From assembly GCF_014645555.1 (NCBI RefSeq), contig NZ_BMLY01000003.1, positions 1-64,000 of the forward strand: a DNA stretch of 64,000 bases. The letters run 5' to 3'. Source of the stretch: Silvimonas amylolytica. GTDB taxonomy: Bacteria > Pseudomonadota > Gammaproteobacteria > Burkholderiales > Chitinibacteraceae. The position numbers and the translations under genes are program-made. Positions 26,726-35,866 of the stretch are shown here, piece by piece (position 1 is the stretch's first letter; every line of letters starts with the position of its first letter). The notes beneath the pieces were generated by a model, which ran no database searches, was not told the origin of the DNA, and saw only the letters and a list, made by a program, of their open reading frames with translations.

Positions 26726-27300
26726 AAAGAAAATTCCCTGAGGATCGACTGAATATGCGTATTGTGTGGCGTCGAGTATAAGCAAGTTCTGATGTTTGAC
26801 CTCAAGGTTGAAGTAAGCAATTGTCCAACATGATGTGTAAGAAATAGGTGGCCGAATGATGACTTGGCGAGGCTGAGAATGATGTCAGTGGTATGAATGT
26901 ACGTGGGCAGTTGGTTCTGCGTGCCCTGGCGTGTTTTTGTTTTTAACTGATTGAATTTAATAAATAGAATTGCATTGTTGAAAACCAGCCTCTGGCTTTT
27001 TTCTTCATGTGGATTGCTCAGTGGTGTTATTCATCTTTCGTTATTCCAACGCGGCTATTGCATCAAACTGTGTCAGTTCACGGCATTTCTGTTGACGTAA
27101 GAAATAAAACAAACAAGCTTGTATGTATTTGAATTTAATGAATTTTTCATAAATGTCCCGTGGGCCGATGAACGGCAGGCTCATGTATTTTTATGTATCA
27201 AACGGGCAACACTCCAGATTGCCGGACTGACCCCGCAACGCACTTCTTTACGCAATTTTTATATCCCTCCTCCAAGGCTTTATCAGGCTTTTATCTCTTC
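26726..27300. other. AT-rich gene-free stretch upstream of kdp
   Basis: About 575 bp with no convincing gene and visibly lower GC than the rest of the window. An 11-base sequence TTGAATTTAAT occurs twice (26951-26961 and 27129-27139). A short CCAG-CCT-CTGG hairpin (26985-26995) with C and six T after it could be a weak terminator. A 94-codon frame at 27119-27403 has no recognisable features and runs into the structured leader, so I do not call it. The lipoprotein promoter and probably the kdp promoter or KdpE site lie here, but I cannot place them. Confidence 0.5.
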
Positions 27301-27310
27301 TTATCCACAA

Positions 27311-27567
27311 TTCACGGTGTCCCAAGGTGCCTCTGAACAGGTTCTCTTCGGCGCATACGAGCCTGCTTCAGGCGATCCGCTGTGTGGTGAACTCTCGCCG
27401 TAGCTGCGCTACGAGAGCGGTTTACCCCTTGGCGGGGACCTCCACCAAGCCATTTGTTCAGCTGTTGGCATTGATCGTGGGGTACGGCTTGCAGCTCATC
27501 CTGAATCAAGCCCGTATGCAGTCGGCAAGACCCGGTCAGTGGTTCCAGAGCCCGCATCGAGTCGGGC
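27311..27567 (+). promoter_or_regulatory. Highly structured leader of the kdp operon, candidate riboswitch
   Basis: A GC-rich block between the AT-rich stretch and the first kdp ORF folds by eye into several stems. TTCAC (27311-27315) pairs with GTGAA (27387-27391) around two hairpins, GTGCC/GGCGC (27327-27354) and GCCTG-CTT-CAGGC (27361-27373). As an alternative to the closing stem, GGTGAAC (27386-27392) pairs with GTTTACC (27420-27426) and extends through TCTCG/CGAGA and TAGC-TGC-GCTA. CTTGG/CCAAG (about 27429-27448) and GCCCG/CGGGC (27550-27567) follow. The density of pairing, the competition between the first two long pairings, and the position before a K+ transporter suggest a cis-regulatory RNA. 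No known class is assigned. Confidence 0.45.
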
Positions 27568-27589
27568 ATTCCATTTCAAGGAGAACGTC

Positions 27590-27682
27590 ATGGACGTCGT
27601 GTATCTGCTCTTGATCCTGGCTTGCTGCGCAGCCATTCAGGGGCTGGTGGTTTTCTGCAGGTTCCTGGAGGCACGCAAATGA
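27590..27682 (+). CDS. Small membrane protein preceding kdpF
   Basis: A 30-residue single-helix frame (MDVVYLLLILACCAAIQGLV then VFCRFLEARK) with an excellent ribosome-binding site, AAGGAG at 27578-27583, six bases before the ATG. Its stop overlaps the kdpF start (ATGA at 27679-27682), so kdpF translation is probably coupled to it. It has one hydrophobic segment (about 3-23) and a basic C-terminus. I do not recognise a named family. Small ORFs in this place exist in some other proteobacterial kdp operons as far as I recall. A role as an accessory subunit of KdpFABC or as a translation-coupling leader are both open. Confidence 0.7.
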   Translation: MDVVYLLLILACCAAIQGLVVFCRFLEARK

Positions 27683-27771
27683 ACTGGCTGTATGTGATGA
27701 CGGCAGTCGTGTTCGTGCTGCTGCTGGGGTATCTGGTGTACGCGCTGTTTAATGCGGAGGACGTCGCATGA
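27679..27771 (+). CDS. kdpF: K+-transporting ATPase subunit KdpF
   Basis: A 30-residue single-pass protein whose core LLLGYLVYALFNAE is nearly the same as E. coli KdpF (LLLGYLVYALINAE). KdpF stabilises the KdpFABC complex in the inner membrane. It overlaps the preceding small ORF by 4 bases and kdpA by 4 bases (ATGA at 27768-27771). Length matches the family (29). Confidence 0.9.
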   Translation: MNWLYVMTAVVFVLLLGYLVYALFNAEDVA

Positions 27772-29555
27772 GCTCGTCAATCGTGTTCCAGACCGCCATG
27801 TACCTGGTGGTGTTGTTTGCGCTGGCCTGGCCCTTGAGCCGCCTGCTGGCCACCGCACTGGATGGCTCGCTCTCAAGCCGATTTGCTTTTCTGGGCAAGT
27901 CCGAGCGGGCGCTGTGCAAGCTCATGGGTATCAACGCCGATGAAGACATGCCCTGGTGGCGCTACGCACTGGCGCTGCTGGTGTTTCATCTGATTGGTGC
28001 GGTGTTTGTCTATGCGCAACAGCGTCTGCAAGGCAGCTTGCCGTTCAACCCGGCGCATATGGGCGCGGTTAGCCCGGATTCGTCGTTCAATACCGCGATC
28101 TCGTTTCTGACCAATACCAACTGGCAAGGGTATGCCGGCGAATCGACCATGAGTTATTTCACGCAGATGTTGTCGCTGGCTGCGCATAACTTCATGTCGG
28201 CCGCTACCGGTCTGGCGGTGGCCGTTGCGCTGATTCGCGGGTTTGTGCGGCGGAAAGCGTCGGGTGTGGGGAACGCCTGGCTGGATCTCTACCGCGCGAC
28301 TGTTTACATCTTGCTGCCACTTTCGGTCGTGGTGGCCATGTTCCTGGTGGGGCAGGGGGTGATCCAGAACTTTGACGGTTACAAAGACGTCAAGCTGACC
28401 GAAACGGTGACTTATCAAGTGCCCAAAACGGGTGCAGATGGTCAGCCGGTCAAGGATGCCAAAGGCAACCCGGTGATGGTCGATACCAAAACCAGCACTC
28501 AGACCTTGCCGATGGGGCCGGTGGCCTCGCAAGAAGCCATCAAGATGCTGGGCACTAATGGCGGCGGTTTCTTCAACGCCAACTCGGCGCACCCGTATGA
28601 GAACCCCACGCCGCTATCCAACTTTGTGCAGATGCTGAGCATCTTTTTGATTCCGGCAGCTCTCGTGTTCATGTTTGGCCGCTGGGTGGGTGATGCTCGC
28701 CAGGGTCTGACCGTGCTGGGCGCCATGACGCTCTTGTTTGTGGCCATGGTGGGGGTTGAGTACTGGGCGGAAATCCACGCCAACCCGACCCTGACGCATC
28801 TGGGCATGTCCGGCTTGCCGGGCAATATGGAGGGCAAGGAAACCCGCTTCGGGATCGTGGCATCCAGCCTCTTTACCGTAATCACCACGGCGGCATCGTG
28901 CGGGGCGGTGAATACCATGCATGACTCGCTCATGCCGCTGGGCGGGCTGGTACCCATGTGGCTGATCAAGTTGGGCGAAGTGGTGTTTGGCGGCGTGGGT
29001 GCCGGGCTCTATGGCATGTTGATTTACGCCATTCTGGCCGTGTTCCTGTCTGGTCTGATGATTGGCCGCACGCCGGAATACCTGGGCAAAAAGATTGAAT
29101 CGTTTGAAATGAAGATGGTCGCCATTGCCATCCTGGTGACACCGTGTCTGATTCTGGGCGGCACTGCACTGGCCGTGATGCTGGATGTCGGCAAGGCAGG
29201 CATGGCTAATCCGGGTGCACACGGTTTTTCTGAGGTGCTGTACGCGTTTGCCTCATCGGCCAACAACAACGGTTCTGCTTTTGCCGGTTTGTCTGCCAAC
29301 ACCCCGTTTTACAACCTGATGCTGGGTATTGCCATGTGGTTTGGTCGCTTCACCGTGATCATTCCGGTGCTGGCCATTGCCGGCAAACTGGCGGCCAAAC
29401 CACGGCTGGCGCAGACCTCCGGTACCTTGCCAACGCACGGCCCGCTGTTTGTGATGTTGCTGGTCGGTACCGTGGTGATTGTGGGTGCGCTGACTTATAT
29501 CCCGGCGCTGGCGCTGGGCCCGGTGATCGAACACTTGCAGCTGTTTGGTCGTTAA
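27768..29555 (+). CDS. kdpA: K+-transporting ATPase subunit KdpA
   Basis: KdpA is the K+-selective channel-like subunit of the high-affinity KdpFABC pump, related to the Trk/Ktr superfamily. The 595-residue polytopic protein has selectivity-filter-type loops, including FNTAISFLTNTNWQGYAGES near residue 105, the TNGGGFFNANSAHPYENP loop near 265, and a fourth near SANNNGSAFAGL. E. coli KdpA is 557 residues. The extra length is partly a loop around residues 205-245 rich in Lys/Thr/Asp, between two helices. Start ATG overlaps the kdpF stop. Confidence 0.97.
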   Translation: MSSSIVFQTAMYLVVLFALAWPLSRLLATALDGSLSSRFAFLGKSERALCKLMGINADEDMPWWRYALALLVFHLIGAVFVYAQQRLQGSLPFNPAHMGAVSPDSSFNTAISFLTNTNWQGYAGESTMSYFTQMLSLAAHNFMSAATGLAVAVALIRGFVRRKASGVGNAWLDLYRATVYILLPLSVVVAMFLVGQGVIQNFDGYKDVKLTETVTYQVPKTGADGQPVKDAKGNPVMVDTKTSTQTLPMGPVASQEAIKMLGTNGGGFFNANSAHPYENPTPLSNFVQMLSIFLIPAALVFMFGRWVGDARQGLTVLGAMTLLFVAMVGVEYWAEIHANPTLTHLGMSGLPGNMEGKETRFGIVASSLFTVITTAASCGAVNTMHDSLMPLGGLVPMWLIKLGEVVFGGVGAGLYGMLIYAILAVFLSGLMIGRTPEYLGKKIESFEMKMVAIAILVTPCLILGGTALAVMLDVGKAGMANPGAHGFSEVLYAFASSANNNGSAFAGLSANTPFYNLMLGIAMWFGRFTVIIPVLAIAGKLAAKPRLAQTSGTLPTHGPLFVMLLVGTVVIVGALTYIPALALGPVIEHLQLFGR

Positions 29556-29573
29556 ACAGCGCGGAGAATCAAG

Positions 29574-31688
29574 ATGAGTAAAGCTGGATTGTCATTATTC
29601 GATAGCAAGCTCGCCATCCCGGCGATGGTCGAATCGTTCCGCAAGCTCTCGCCGGTAGTGCAATGGCGCAACCCGGTGATGTTTGTGGTGTGGGTGGGCA
29701 GCGTGGTGACCACGGTGCTCGGTGTGCATGCACTGGGCGGGCATGGCGAAGCGCCGGCGGCGTTTATCCTGGCCGTCGCGGCATGGCTGTGGTTTACCGT
29801 GCTGTTTGCCAACTTTGCCGAGGCGCTGGCCGAAGGTCGCGGCAAGGCGCAAGCCGATGCTTTGCGTGCCACGCGCAAGAACGGCGTGGCCAAGAAGCTG
29901 GCCAGTGCCTCACGCAATGCCAAAGTGCAGATTCTGGATTCCAGCTCGCTGCGCAAAGACGACTACGTGCTGATCGAGGCGGGCGATATTGTGCCGGCCG
30001 ACGGTGAAGTGCTGGAGGGCGTGGCGTCGGTCGATGAATCGGCCATTACCGGTGAATCTGCACCGGTGATCCGTGAGTCAGGCGGGGACTTTTCTGCCGT
30101 GACCGGCGGTACGCGTGTGTTGTCTGACTGGCTGGTGGTGCGCGTCACCGCTAATCCGGGCGAGGCGTTTCTGGATCGCATGATCGCCATGGTGGAAGGC
30201 GCCAAGCGCAAAAAGACGCCGAACGAAGTGGCGCTGACTATTTTGCTGGTTTCGCTCACGCTGACTTTCCTGGTGGTGTGCGCCTCACTCTTGCCGTTTT
30301 CCATTTACAGCGTGACTGCGGCGGGTGCAGGTTCACCCGTCAGCATCACCGTGCTGATCGCGCTACTGGTCTGCCTGATCCCCACCACTATCGGCGGTTT
30401 GCTCTCTGCCATTGGCGTGGCCGGTATGAGCCGCATGATGCAGGCGAACGTCATCGCCACCTCCGGTCGTGCTGTAGAGGCTGCTGGCGACGTCGATGTA
30501 CTGTTGCTGGACAAGACCGGCACCATCACGCTGGGCAACCGTCAGGCATCTGCGTTCATCCCCGCACCGGGCGTGGCCGAACAAGAACTGGCCGACGTCG
30601 CCCAACTGGCTTCACTGGCCGACGAAACACCGGAAGGGCGTTCCATCGTCGTGCTGGCGAAAGACCGCTTTAACCTGCGTGGCCGCGAGTTGCAAGATGC
30701 GCTGTTCATTCCGTTTACCGCACAAACGCGGATGTCTGGCGTCGATCTGGGGCTGCAGGCGTCGCTCAAGCCGCACGATGGTGATGTCGCAGTCGCTGCA
30801 CCGGCGGCCCGACAGATCCGCAAGGGCTCGGCCGATGCCATCCGCAAGCACATGCAGGCGATGGGGGGAGACTTCCCGCAAGCAGTGGTTGATGCCGTCG
30901 ATGACGTCGCTCGCCGCGGTGCCACACCGCTGGTGGTGGCGGATGGCAAAAAAGTGCTGGGCGTGGTCGAGCTGAAAGATATTGTCAAAGGCGGCATTAA
31001 AGAGCGGTTTGCCGAGTTGCGCCAGATGGGTATCAAGACCGTGATGATCACCGGCGATAACCGCCTGACCGCCGCTGCCATTGCCGCAGAAGCCGGGGTA
31101 GATGATTTTCTGGCTGAAGCCCGTCCGGAAGACAAACTTGCGCTGATTCGGGAGCATCAGGCTGCGGGCCGCCTGGTGGCCATGACGGGTGACGGCACCA
31201 ACGATGCGCCTGCGCTGGCCCAAGCCGATGTCGCCGTGGCGATGAATTCGGGCACGCAAGCCGCCAAAGAGGCCGGCAACATGGTCGACCTGGACAGCAA
31301 CCCGACCAAGTTGATCGAGATCGTCGAGATCGGCAAGCAGATGCTCATGACGCGTGGCTCGCTGACCACCTTCAGCGTGGCCAACGACGTGGCCAAGTAC
31401 TTCGCCATTATTCCGGCTGCGTTTGCCGTGACCTACCCGCAACTGAAAGCGCTGGATGTGATGCATCTGAACAGCCCGGCTTCCGCCATCATGTCGGCGG
31501 TGATTTTCAATGCACTGATCATCGTTGCGCTGATCCCGCTGGCGCTCAAAGGCGTGAAATATCGTGCGCTGGGGGCCGGCCCGCTGTTACGCCGCAATCT
31601 GCTGGTCTATGGTCTTGGCGGCATTCTGGTGCCGTTTGCGGGGATCAAGCTGATTGATCTGTTACTGGGCGCTGCCGGCTGGGTTTAA
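29574..31688 (+). CDS. kdpB: K+-transporting ATPase ATP-binding subunit KdpB
   Basis: KdpB is the P-type ATPase subunit powering KdpFABC. The 704-residue protein has the phosphorylation motif [12 protein letters not shown] with the catalytic Asp at 313. The actuator motif [15 protein letters not shown] lies near 148-162, where the TGES Ser that inhibits the pump when phosphorylated in E. coli is conserved. [31 protein letters not shown] and [17 protein letters not shown] close the P-domain. Ribosome-binding site GGAG upstream. Second-largest gene of the operon, 18 bases after kdpA. Confidence 0.98.
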   Translation: MSKAGLSLFDSKLAIPAMVESFRKLSPVVQWRNPVMFVVWVGSVVTTVLGVHALGGHGEAPAAFILAVAAWLWFTVLFANFAEALAEGRGKAQADALRATRKNGVAKKLASASRNAKVQILDSSSLRKDDYVLIEAGDIVPADGEVLEGVASVDESAITGESAPVIRESGGDFSAVTGGTRVLSDWLVVRVTANPGEAFLDRMIAMVEGAKRKKTPNEVALTILLVSLTLTFLVVCASLLPFSIYSVTAAGAGSPVSITVLIALLVCLIPTTIGGLLSAIGVAGMSRMMQANVIATSGRAVEAAGDVDVLLLDKTGTITLGNRQASAFIPAPGVAEQELADVAQLASLADETPEGRSIVVLAKDRFNLRGRELQDALFIPFTAQTRMSGVDLGLQASLKPHDGDVAVAAPAARQIRKGSADAIRKHMQAMGGDFPQAVVDAVDDVARRGATPLVVADGKKVLGVVELKDIVKGGIKERFAELRQMGIKTVMITGDNRLTAAAIAAEAGVDDFLAEARPEDKLALIREHQAAGRLVAMTGDGTNDAPALAQADVAVAMNSGTQAAKEAGNMVDLDSNPTKLIEIVEIGKQMLMTRGSLTTFSVANDVAKYFAIIPAAFAVTYPQLKALDVMHLNSPASAIMSAVIFNALIIVALIPLALKGVKYRALGAGPLLRRNLLVYGLGGILVPFAGIKLIDLLLGAAGWV

Positions 31689-31751
31689 CCCTTTTCAGAA
31701 TGGAATGCGCCAGCTGCACCGTATGTCTCTGGCGCATAAGGAGAAAACATC

Positions 31752-32342
31752 ATGAGTACCCCAAACACTGCCAGCCTGATTCGCCCGGCGTTTACGCTGT
31801 TTGTTTTGCTGACTATCGTGACTGGTCTGGCTTATCCGCTGGTTGTAACCGGCCTCGGCAAAGCGTTGTTCCCTCAAGCTGCGGCAGGTAGCTTGATTGA
31901 ACAGAATGGTCAGACTGTGGCCTCCAGCCTGATCGGCCAGAGTTTTAGCGGCCCGACGTATTTCTGGAGTCGCCCCTCTGCCACCGCCCCGCAGCCGGAT
32001 AATGGCCTGGCCTCTGGCGGCAGCAACCTGGGCCCGACCAACCCCGCGCTCAAAGACGCCGTGAAAGGGCGGATTGACCTGATCCGCGGGGCGCACCCGG
32101 ATCAAACCGGCCCCGTGCCGGCCGATCTGGTGACCACTTCGGCCAGCGGGTTGGACCCGCATATCTCGCCAGCGGCAGCGGCGTACCAGATTCATCGCAT
32201 TGCCAAAGCCCGTGGCTTGAGTGACGAACAGGTGCAACTGCTGGTGGCGGCCAATACGGATGGCCCGCAGTGGGGGCTGTTCGGTGAGCCAGTGGTGAAT
32301 GTGGTCAAACTCAATCTGGCGCTGGATGGATTGAAAAAGTGA
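31752..32342 (+). CDS. kdpC: K+-transporting ATPase subunit KdpC
   Basis: KdpC is the single-pass subunit whose periplasmic domain helps bind nucleotide and assemble KdpFABC. The 196-residue protein has an N-terminal helix ([20 protein letters not shown], about 14-33) and the family motifs [18 protein letters not shown]-like text, and [10 protein letters not shown]. The size equals E. coli KdpC (190). Ribosome-binding site AAGGAG at 31738-31743. A strong stem-loop follows its stop. Confidence 0.97.
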   Translation: MSTPNTASLIRPAFTLFVLLTIVTGLAYPLVVTGLGKALFPQAAAGSLIEQNGQTVASSLIGQSFSGPTYFWSRPSATAPQPDNGLASGGSNLGPTNPALKDAVKGRIDLIRGAHPDQTGPVPADLVTTSASGLDPHISPAAAAYQIHRIAKARGLSDEQVQLLVAANTDGPQWGLFGEPVVNVVKLNLALDGLKK

Positions 32343-32355
32343 TTTGAAGCCTTGG

Positions 32356-32393
32356 CCCGCAAGGTGAATCGGGTTGCAAATCCACCTTGCGGG
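32356..32393 (+). other. Stem-loop between kdpC and kdpD
   Basis: CCCGCAAGGTG (32356-32366) and CACCTTGCGGG (32383-32393) form an 11-bp perfect stem with a 16-base loop, and no T-run follows. It lies in the 111-bp gap between structural and sensor genes. It may slow decay of the upstream kdpFABC message or reduce read-through into kdpDE. Confidence 0.55.
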
Positions 32394-32453
32394 GCAGAAC
32401 CAGGTCACCATTGCGATGACGACGTACTCACACCAAGGCGCTAACATAAGCCC

Positions 32454-35117
32454 ATGACCGACCCCTCTCGCCCTGATCCAGACCAGTTGCTGGCCGAATT
32501 GAAGGCCGATGAAGCCGACGCCCACCGCGGTCGGCTCAAGATTTTTTTCGGCGCCAACGCCGGTGTTGGCAAAACCTGGGCCATGCTGGCGCAAGCGCAT
32601 GCCCGGCAACGCGAAGGCGTTGATGTACTGGTCGGATTGGTCGAAACCCATTCGCGGGAGGAAACTGCGGCCATGCTCAATGGTCTGTCAGTGCTGCCAC
32701 GCAAGGAACTGGACCACCGCGACAGGCAACTGACCGAGTTTGATCTGGATGCGGCGCTGGCCCGCAAACCGCAACTGATTCTGGTCGACGAACTGGCGCA
32801 CAGCAACGTGGCCGGCAGCCGTCACCCCAAACGCTGGCAAGACATTGAAGAGTTGCTGGCAGTCGGGATCGACGTTTACACCACGGTCAACGTGCAGCAT
32901 CTGGAAAGTCTGAACGATGTGGTCGGTGGTATCACTGGCGTGCGCGTGAGAGAGACTGTCCCCGATCGTGTATTCGATTCGGCCGATGACATTACGCTGG
33001 TTGACCTGCCGCCCGACGAACTGCTCAAGCGCCTGCAAGAGGGCAAGGTCTACCTCGCTGGCAATATCGCGCGGGCCAAAGAGTCGTTTTTCCGCAAAGG
33101 CAATTTGATTGCATTGCGTGAACTGGCCATGCGCCGGGCCGCAGAGCGGGTTGATGCCGAGTTACGGCGCGATCAACCCGCTGGCAGCAAGCCAGGCGAA
33201 ACCCTGCTCGCTGCGATTGCCCCTGGGCCAGCCGGCGAAACACTGGTGCGCCACACGGCGCGGTTGGCCGGGCGGCTCAAGGTGGATTGGCGGGCGGTGA
33301 CTGTGGAAACGCCCGCGTTGTTGCGCAGCCGGAACAAACTGGCCAGTGCCCGCCGTAATCTGGAACTGGCAGAAAGCCTGGGGGCACGCACCGCCTTGCT
33401 ACCTGGCCCGCATGTCGCGCAGACGCTGGCCGATTACGCCGCTGATCATGATCTGGGCACAGTCATCATCGGTAAACCACCACGCCGCTTTAATCTGATG
33501 GAAAGCCAGGCCGCGCGCGTGGCGCGGATGGCACCGAGCCTGACCGTACAGATTGTGGGGGTCTGCGCCGCACCGGCAGAACGGCTGGACCCATGGGCCA
33601 TGATTGGGCAACGCTGGCAAGGTGCAGTCTGGGCGCTGATTGGTTGCGGCATGACCACCATTCTGGCCGCACGACTGACGCAGATTTTCGATCTGGCCAA
33701 CGTCATCATGCTGTACCTGTTGTCTGTGCTGCTGGTCTCGGTACGCTTTGGCCGGGTGGCCGGGGCGTTGTCCTCGCTGTTGTCCGTGGCGGCGTTCGAT
33801 TTCTTCTTTGTGCCACCGCGCATGTCATTTACGGTGGCTGACGCACAGTATTTGCTGACTTTCGGCATCATGCTGGCCGTGGCGCTGACGCTCAGCCAAC
33901 TCTCTGCCCGCTTGCGTTTTCAGGCGCAGATTGCCTCACGGCGAGAGCGGCGCACCGCGGCGTTGTACGAACTCTCTGAAGCGCTATCTGGCGCGCTGAT
34001 GAAAGAGCAGGTGGTCGAGATCGCGCTGGCCCATCTGGCGCCGCGTTTTAAAACCGACATCGGCCTGGCGCTGCCTGATCTGACTGAGCACCTGCATCAT
34101 GAGGGTGGCATGGCGCTAGACCTGGCCGTGGCCGACTGGGTGTACCGCCATGGCGAAGAAGCCGGGCAGGGTACCGGCACACTCGCCGCCGCCAATGCAT
34201 TTTATCTGCCCCTGACGGCACCCATGCGTGTGCGGGGCGTGCTGGCGCTGGTCCCCAAAGGCGACTGGCTGGCGGATCGCGAAGAAAAGCGTTTTTTGCA
34301 AACCTGCGCCGCCCAGATCGGTCTGGCGCTGGAGCGTGTTCACTTTGTAGAGGTCGCCCAGAACGCGTTGGTCTCGATGGAAGGCGAGCGGCTGCGTAAC
34401 CATTTGCTCTCGGCGATCTCGCACGATTTGCGCACGCCGATTACCGTGCTGCTGGGCCTTGCCAGCACGCTCTCGGAAAGCCCTTACGCGGCGCCCCCTG
34501 CACGAGAGATCGCACACCAGTTGGTCGGTGAGATACGTCGCATGAGTGATCTGGTGAATAACCTGCTGGATATGGCCCGCCTGCAAGCGGGCGAGGTACG
34601 TTTGCGGCGGGACTGGCAAGCGGTGGAGGAAGTCGTCGGCAGTGCGTTGCGCGCAGTGGAATTACGCCTTACCCGACACCCGGTGGACCTGGATATCCCG
34701 ATCGCGCTGCCGCTGGTGGAATTCGATGCCGTCTTGATGGAGCGCGTGCTGGTCAACCTGATCGATAACGCCATCAAATACACGCCAACCGGAACGCCAG
34801 TGATCATCGCTGCCCGAGCCCTGCCTCAAGCCTTGCAGATCACGGTGAGCGATACCGGCCCAGGTATCCCGAAGGGCCAGGAGGAAACCATCTTCAACAA
34901 GTTCACCCGCGGCCAGAATGAATCGGCCACGACCGGGGTCGGCTTGGGGCTGGCCTTGTGTCGCGCCATTGTCGCTGCGCATGGTGGTACGATCATCGCC
35001 GGCAACCGTCCCGAAGGCGGCGCCCTGTTTACCGTGACACTGCCACGGCGCGAACCACCCGCCATGCCGGACCCGGAACACCCCGACCTGTTTTTATCGC
35101 CAGATGCCGCACCATGA
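32454..35117 (+). CDS. kdpD: Sensor histidine kinase KdpD
   Basis: KdpD senses K+ limitation and turgor and phosphorylates KdpE. The 887-residue protein is full length (894 in E. coli). The N-terminal KdpD domain has Walker A GANAGVGKT (about 32-40) and the DELAHSNVAGSRHPKRWQDI block. A universal-stress-protein-like domain follows near 250-370. Four transmembrane segments lie around 385-490 and a GAF domain comes next. The dimerisation box AISHDLRTPI carries the phospho-acceptor His at about 657. The ATPase domain has NLIDNAIKYTP and DTGPGIP. Stop overlaps kdpE start. Confidence 0.97.
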   Translation: MTDPSRPDPDQLLAELKADEADAHRGRLKIFFGANAGVGKTWAMLAQAHARQREGVDVLVGLVETHSREETAAMLNGLSVLPRKELDHRDRQLTEFDLDAALARKPQLILVDELAHSNVAGSRHPKRWQDIEELLAVGIDVYTTVNVQHLESLNDVVGGITGVRVRETVPDRVFDSADDITLVDLPPDELLKRLQEGKVYLAGNIARAKESFFRKGNLIALRELAMRRAAERVDAELRRDQPAGSKPGETLLAAIAPGPAGETLVRHTARLAGRLKVDWRAVTVETPALLRSRNKLASARRNLELAESLGARTALLPGPHVAQTLADYAADHDLGTVIIGKPPRRFNLMESQAARVARMAPSLTVQIVGVCAAPAERLDPWAMIGQRWQGAVWALIGCGMTTILAARLTQIFDLANVIMLYLLSVLLVSVRFGRVAGALSSLLSVAAFDFFFVPPRMSFTVADAQYLLTFGIMLAVALTLSQLSARLRFQAQIASRRERRTAALYELSEALSGALMKEQVVEIALAHLAPRFKTDIGLALPDLTEHLHHEGGMALDLAVADWVYRHGEEAGQGTGTLAAANAFYLPLTAPMRVRGVLALVPKGDWLADREEKRFLQTCAAQIGLALERVHFVEVAQNALVSMEGERLRNHLLSAISHDLRTPITVLLGLASTLSESPYAAPPAREIAHQLVGEIRRMSDLVNNLLDMARLQAGEVRLRRDWQAVEEVVGSALRAVELRLTRHPVDLDIPIALPLVEFDAVLMERVLVNLIDNAIKYTPTGTPVIIAARALPQALQITVSDTGPGIPKGQEETIFNKFTRGQNESATTGVGLGLALCRAIVAAHGGTIIAGNRPEGGALFTVTLPRREPPAMPDPEHPDLFLSPDAAP

Positions 35118-35812
35118 GCACCCAGAAACCCGTCCTCGTCATCATTGAAGATGAACCACAAATTGCCCGTTTTGTAGCCATGACTGCTGAAACTGCAGGT
35201 ATGCAGACCTGGCACGCCAGTACGGCCCGGCAGGGTTTGGTAGAGGCAGGCACCCGCCAGCCAGACTTGTTGATCCTGGATCTGGGGTTGCCTGACGGCG
35301 ATGGGCTGGACCTGATCAGGGAAATCCGGGCGTTTAGCCAGGTTCCCATCCTGGTGTTGTCTGCCCGTAGCCAGGAAACGGATAAAGTGGCAGCGCTGGA
35401 TGCCGGTGCAGACGATTACCTGACCAAGCCATTTGGGGTAAACGAACTACTGGCGCGTTTGCGTGTGCTGCTGCGCCGTCACGCGAAGGATGCACCTGGC
35501 GAGGGGCGCATTACGTTAGGCGACGTCGAGATTGATCTGGTGGCCCGCACCGTCCGCAAAGCGGGTGACGCGGTGCATCTCACGCCGATCGAATACCGCC
35601 TGCTGGCCACCATGATCCGCCACGCCGGCAAAGTGATTACCCACCGGCAGCTATTGCTGGAGGTATGGGGGCCGGCCTATGTGGAACACAGCCATTATCT
35701 GCGGATTTATATGGGACATTTGCGGCAAAAGCTGGAGGATGAACCGGCGCAGCCCAGGCACCTGCTGACCGAATCCGGCGTGGGGTACCGCTTGTTATTG
35801 CAGAACAATTGA
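35114..35812 (+). CDS. kdpE: Response regulator KdpE
   Basis: KdpE is an OmpR-type transcription factor that activates kdpFABC when phosphorylated by KdpD. The protein of 232 residues has a receiver domain (IIEDE acidic pair near 11-12; phospho-acceptor Asp in LILDLGLPDGDG at about 56; conserved Lys in DYLTKPF) and a C-terminal winged helix with HLTPIEYRLLATMIRHAGKVITHRQLL. The ATG at 35114 overlaps the kdpD stop by 4 bases. A longer frame beginning inside kdpD is discounted. No clear terminator was seen in the 54 bp to the convergent deoR-type gene. Confidence 0.97.
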   Translation: MSTQKPVLVIIEDEPQIARFVAMTAETAGMQTWHASTARQGLVEAGTRQPDLLILDLGLPDGDGLDLIREIRAFSQVPILVLSARSQETDKVAALDAGADDYLTKPFGVNELLARLRVLLRRHAKDAPGEGRITLGDVEIDLVARTVRKAGDAVHLTPIEYRLLATMIRHAGKVITHRQLLLEVWGPAYVEHSHYLRIYMGHLRQKLEDEPAQPRHLLTESGVGYRLLLQNN

Positions 35813-35866
35813 ACGGCTGGCCAGCATTGGCGTGCAATCTGTCATTTGGCCTGCGAACCCCGGGGC

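Noticed and set aside
27119-27403. 94-codon frame upstream of kdp
   Set aside because: No ribosome-binding site or family match, and its 3' half lies in the structured leader.
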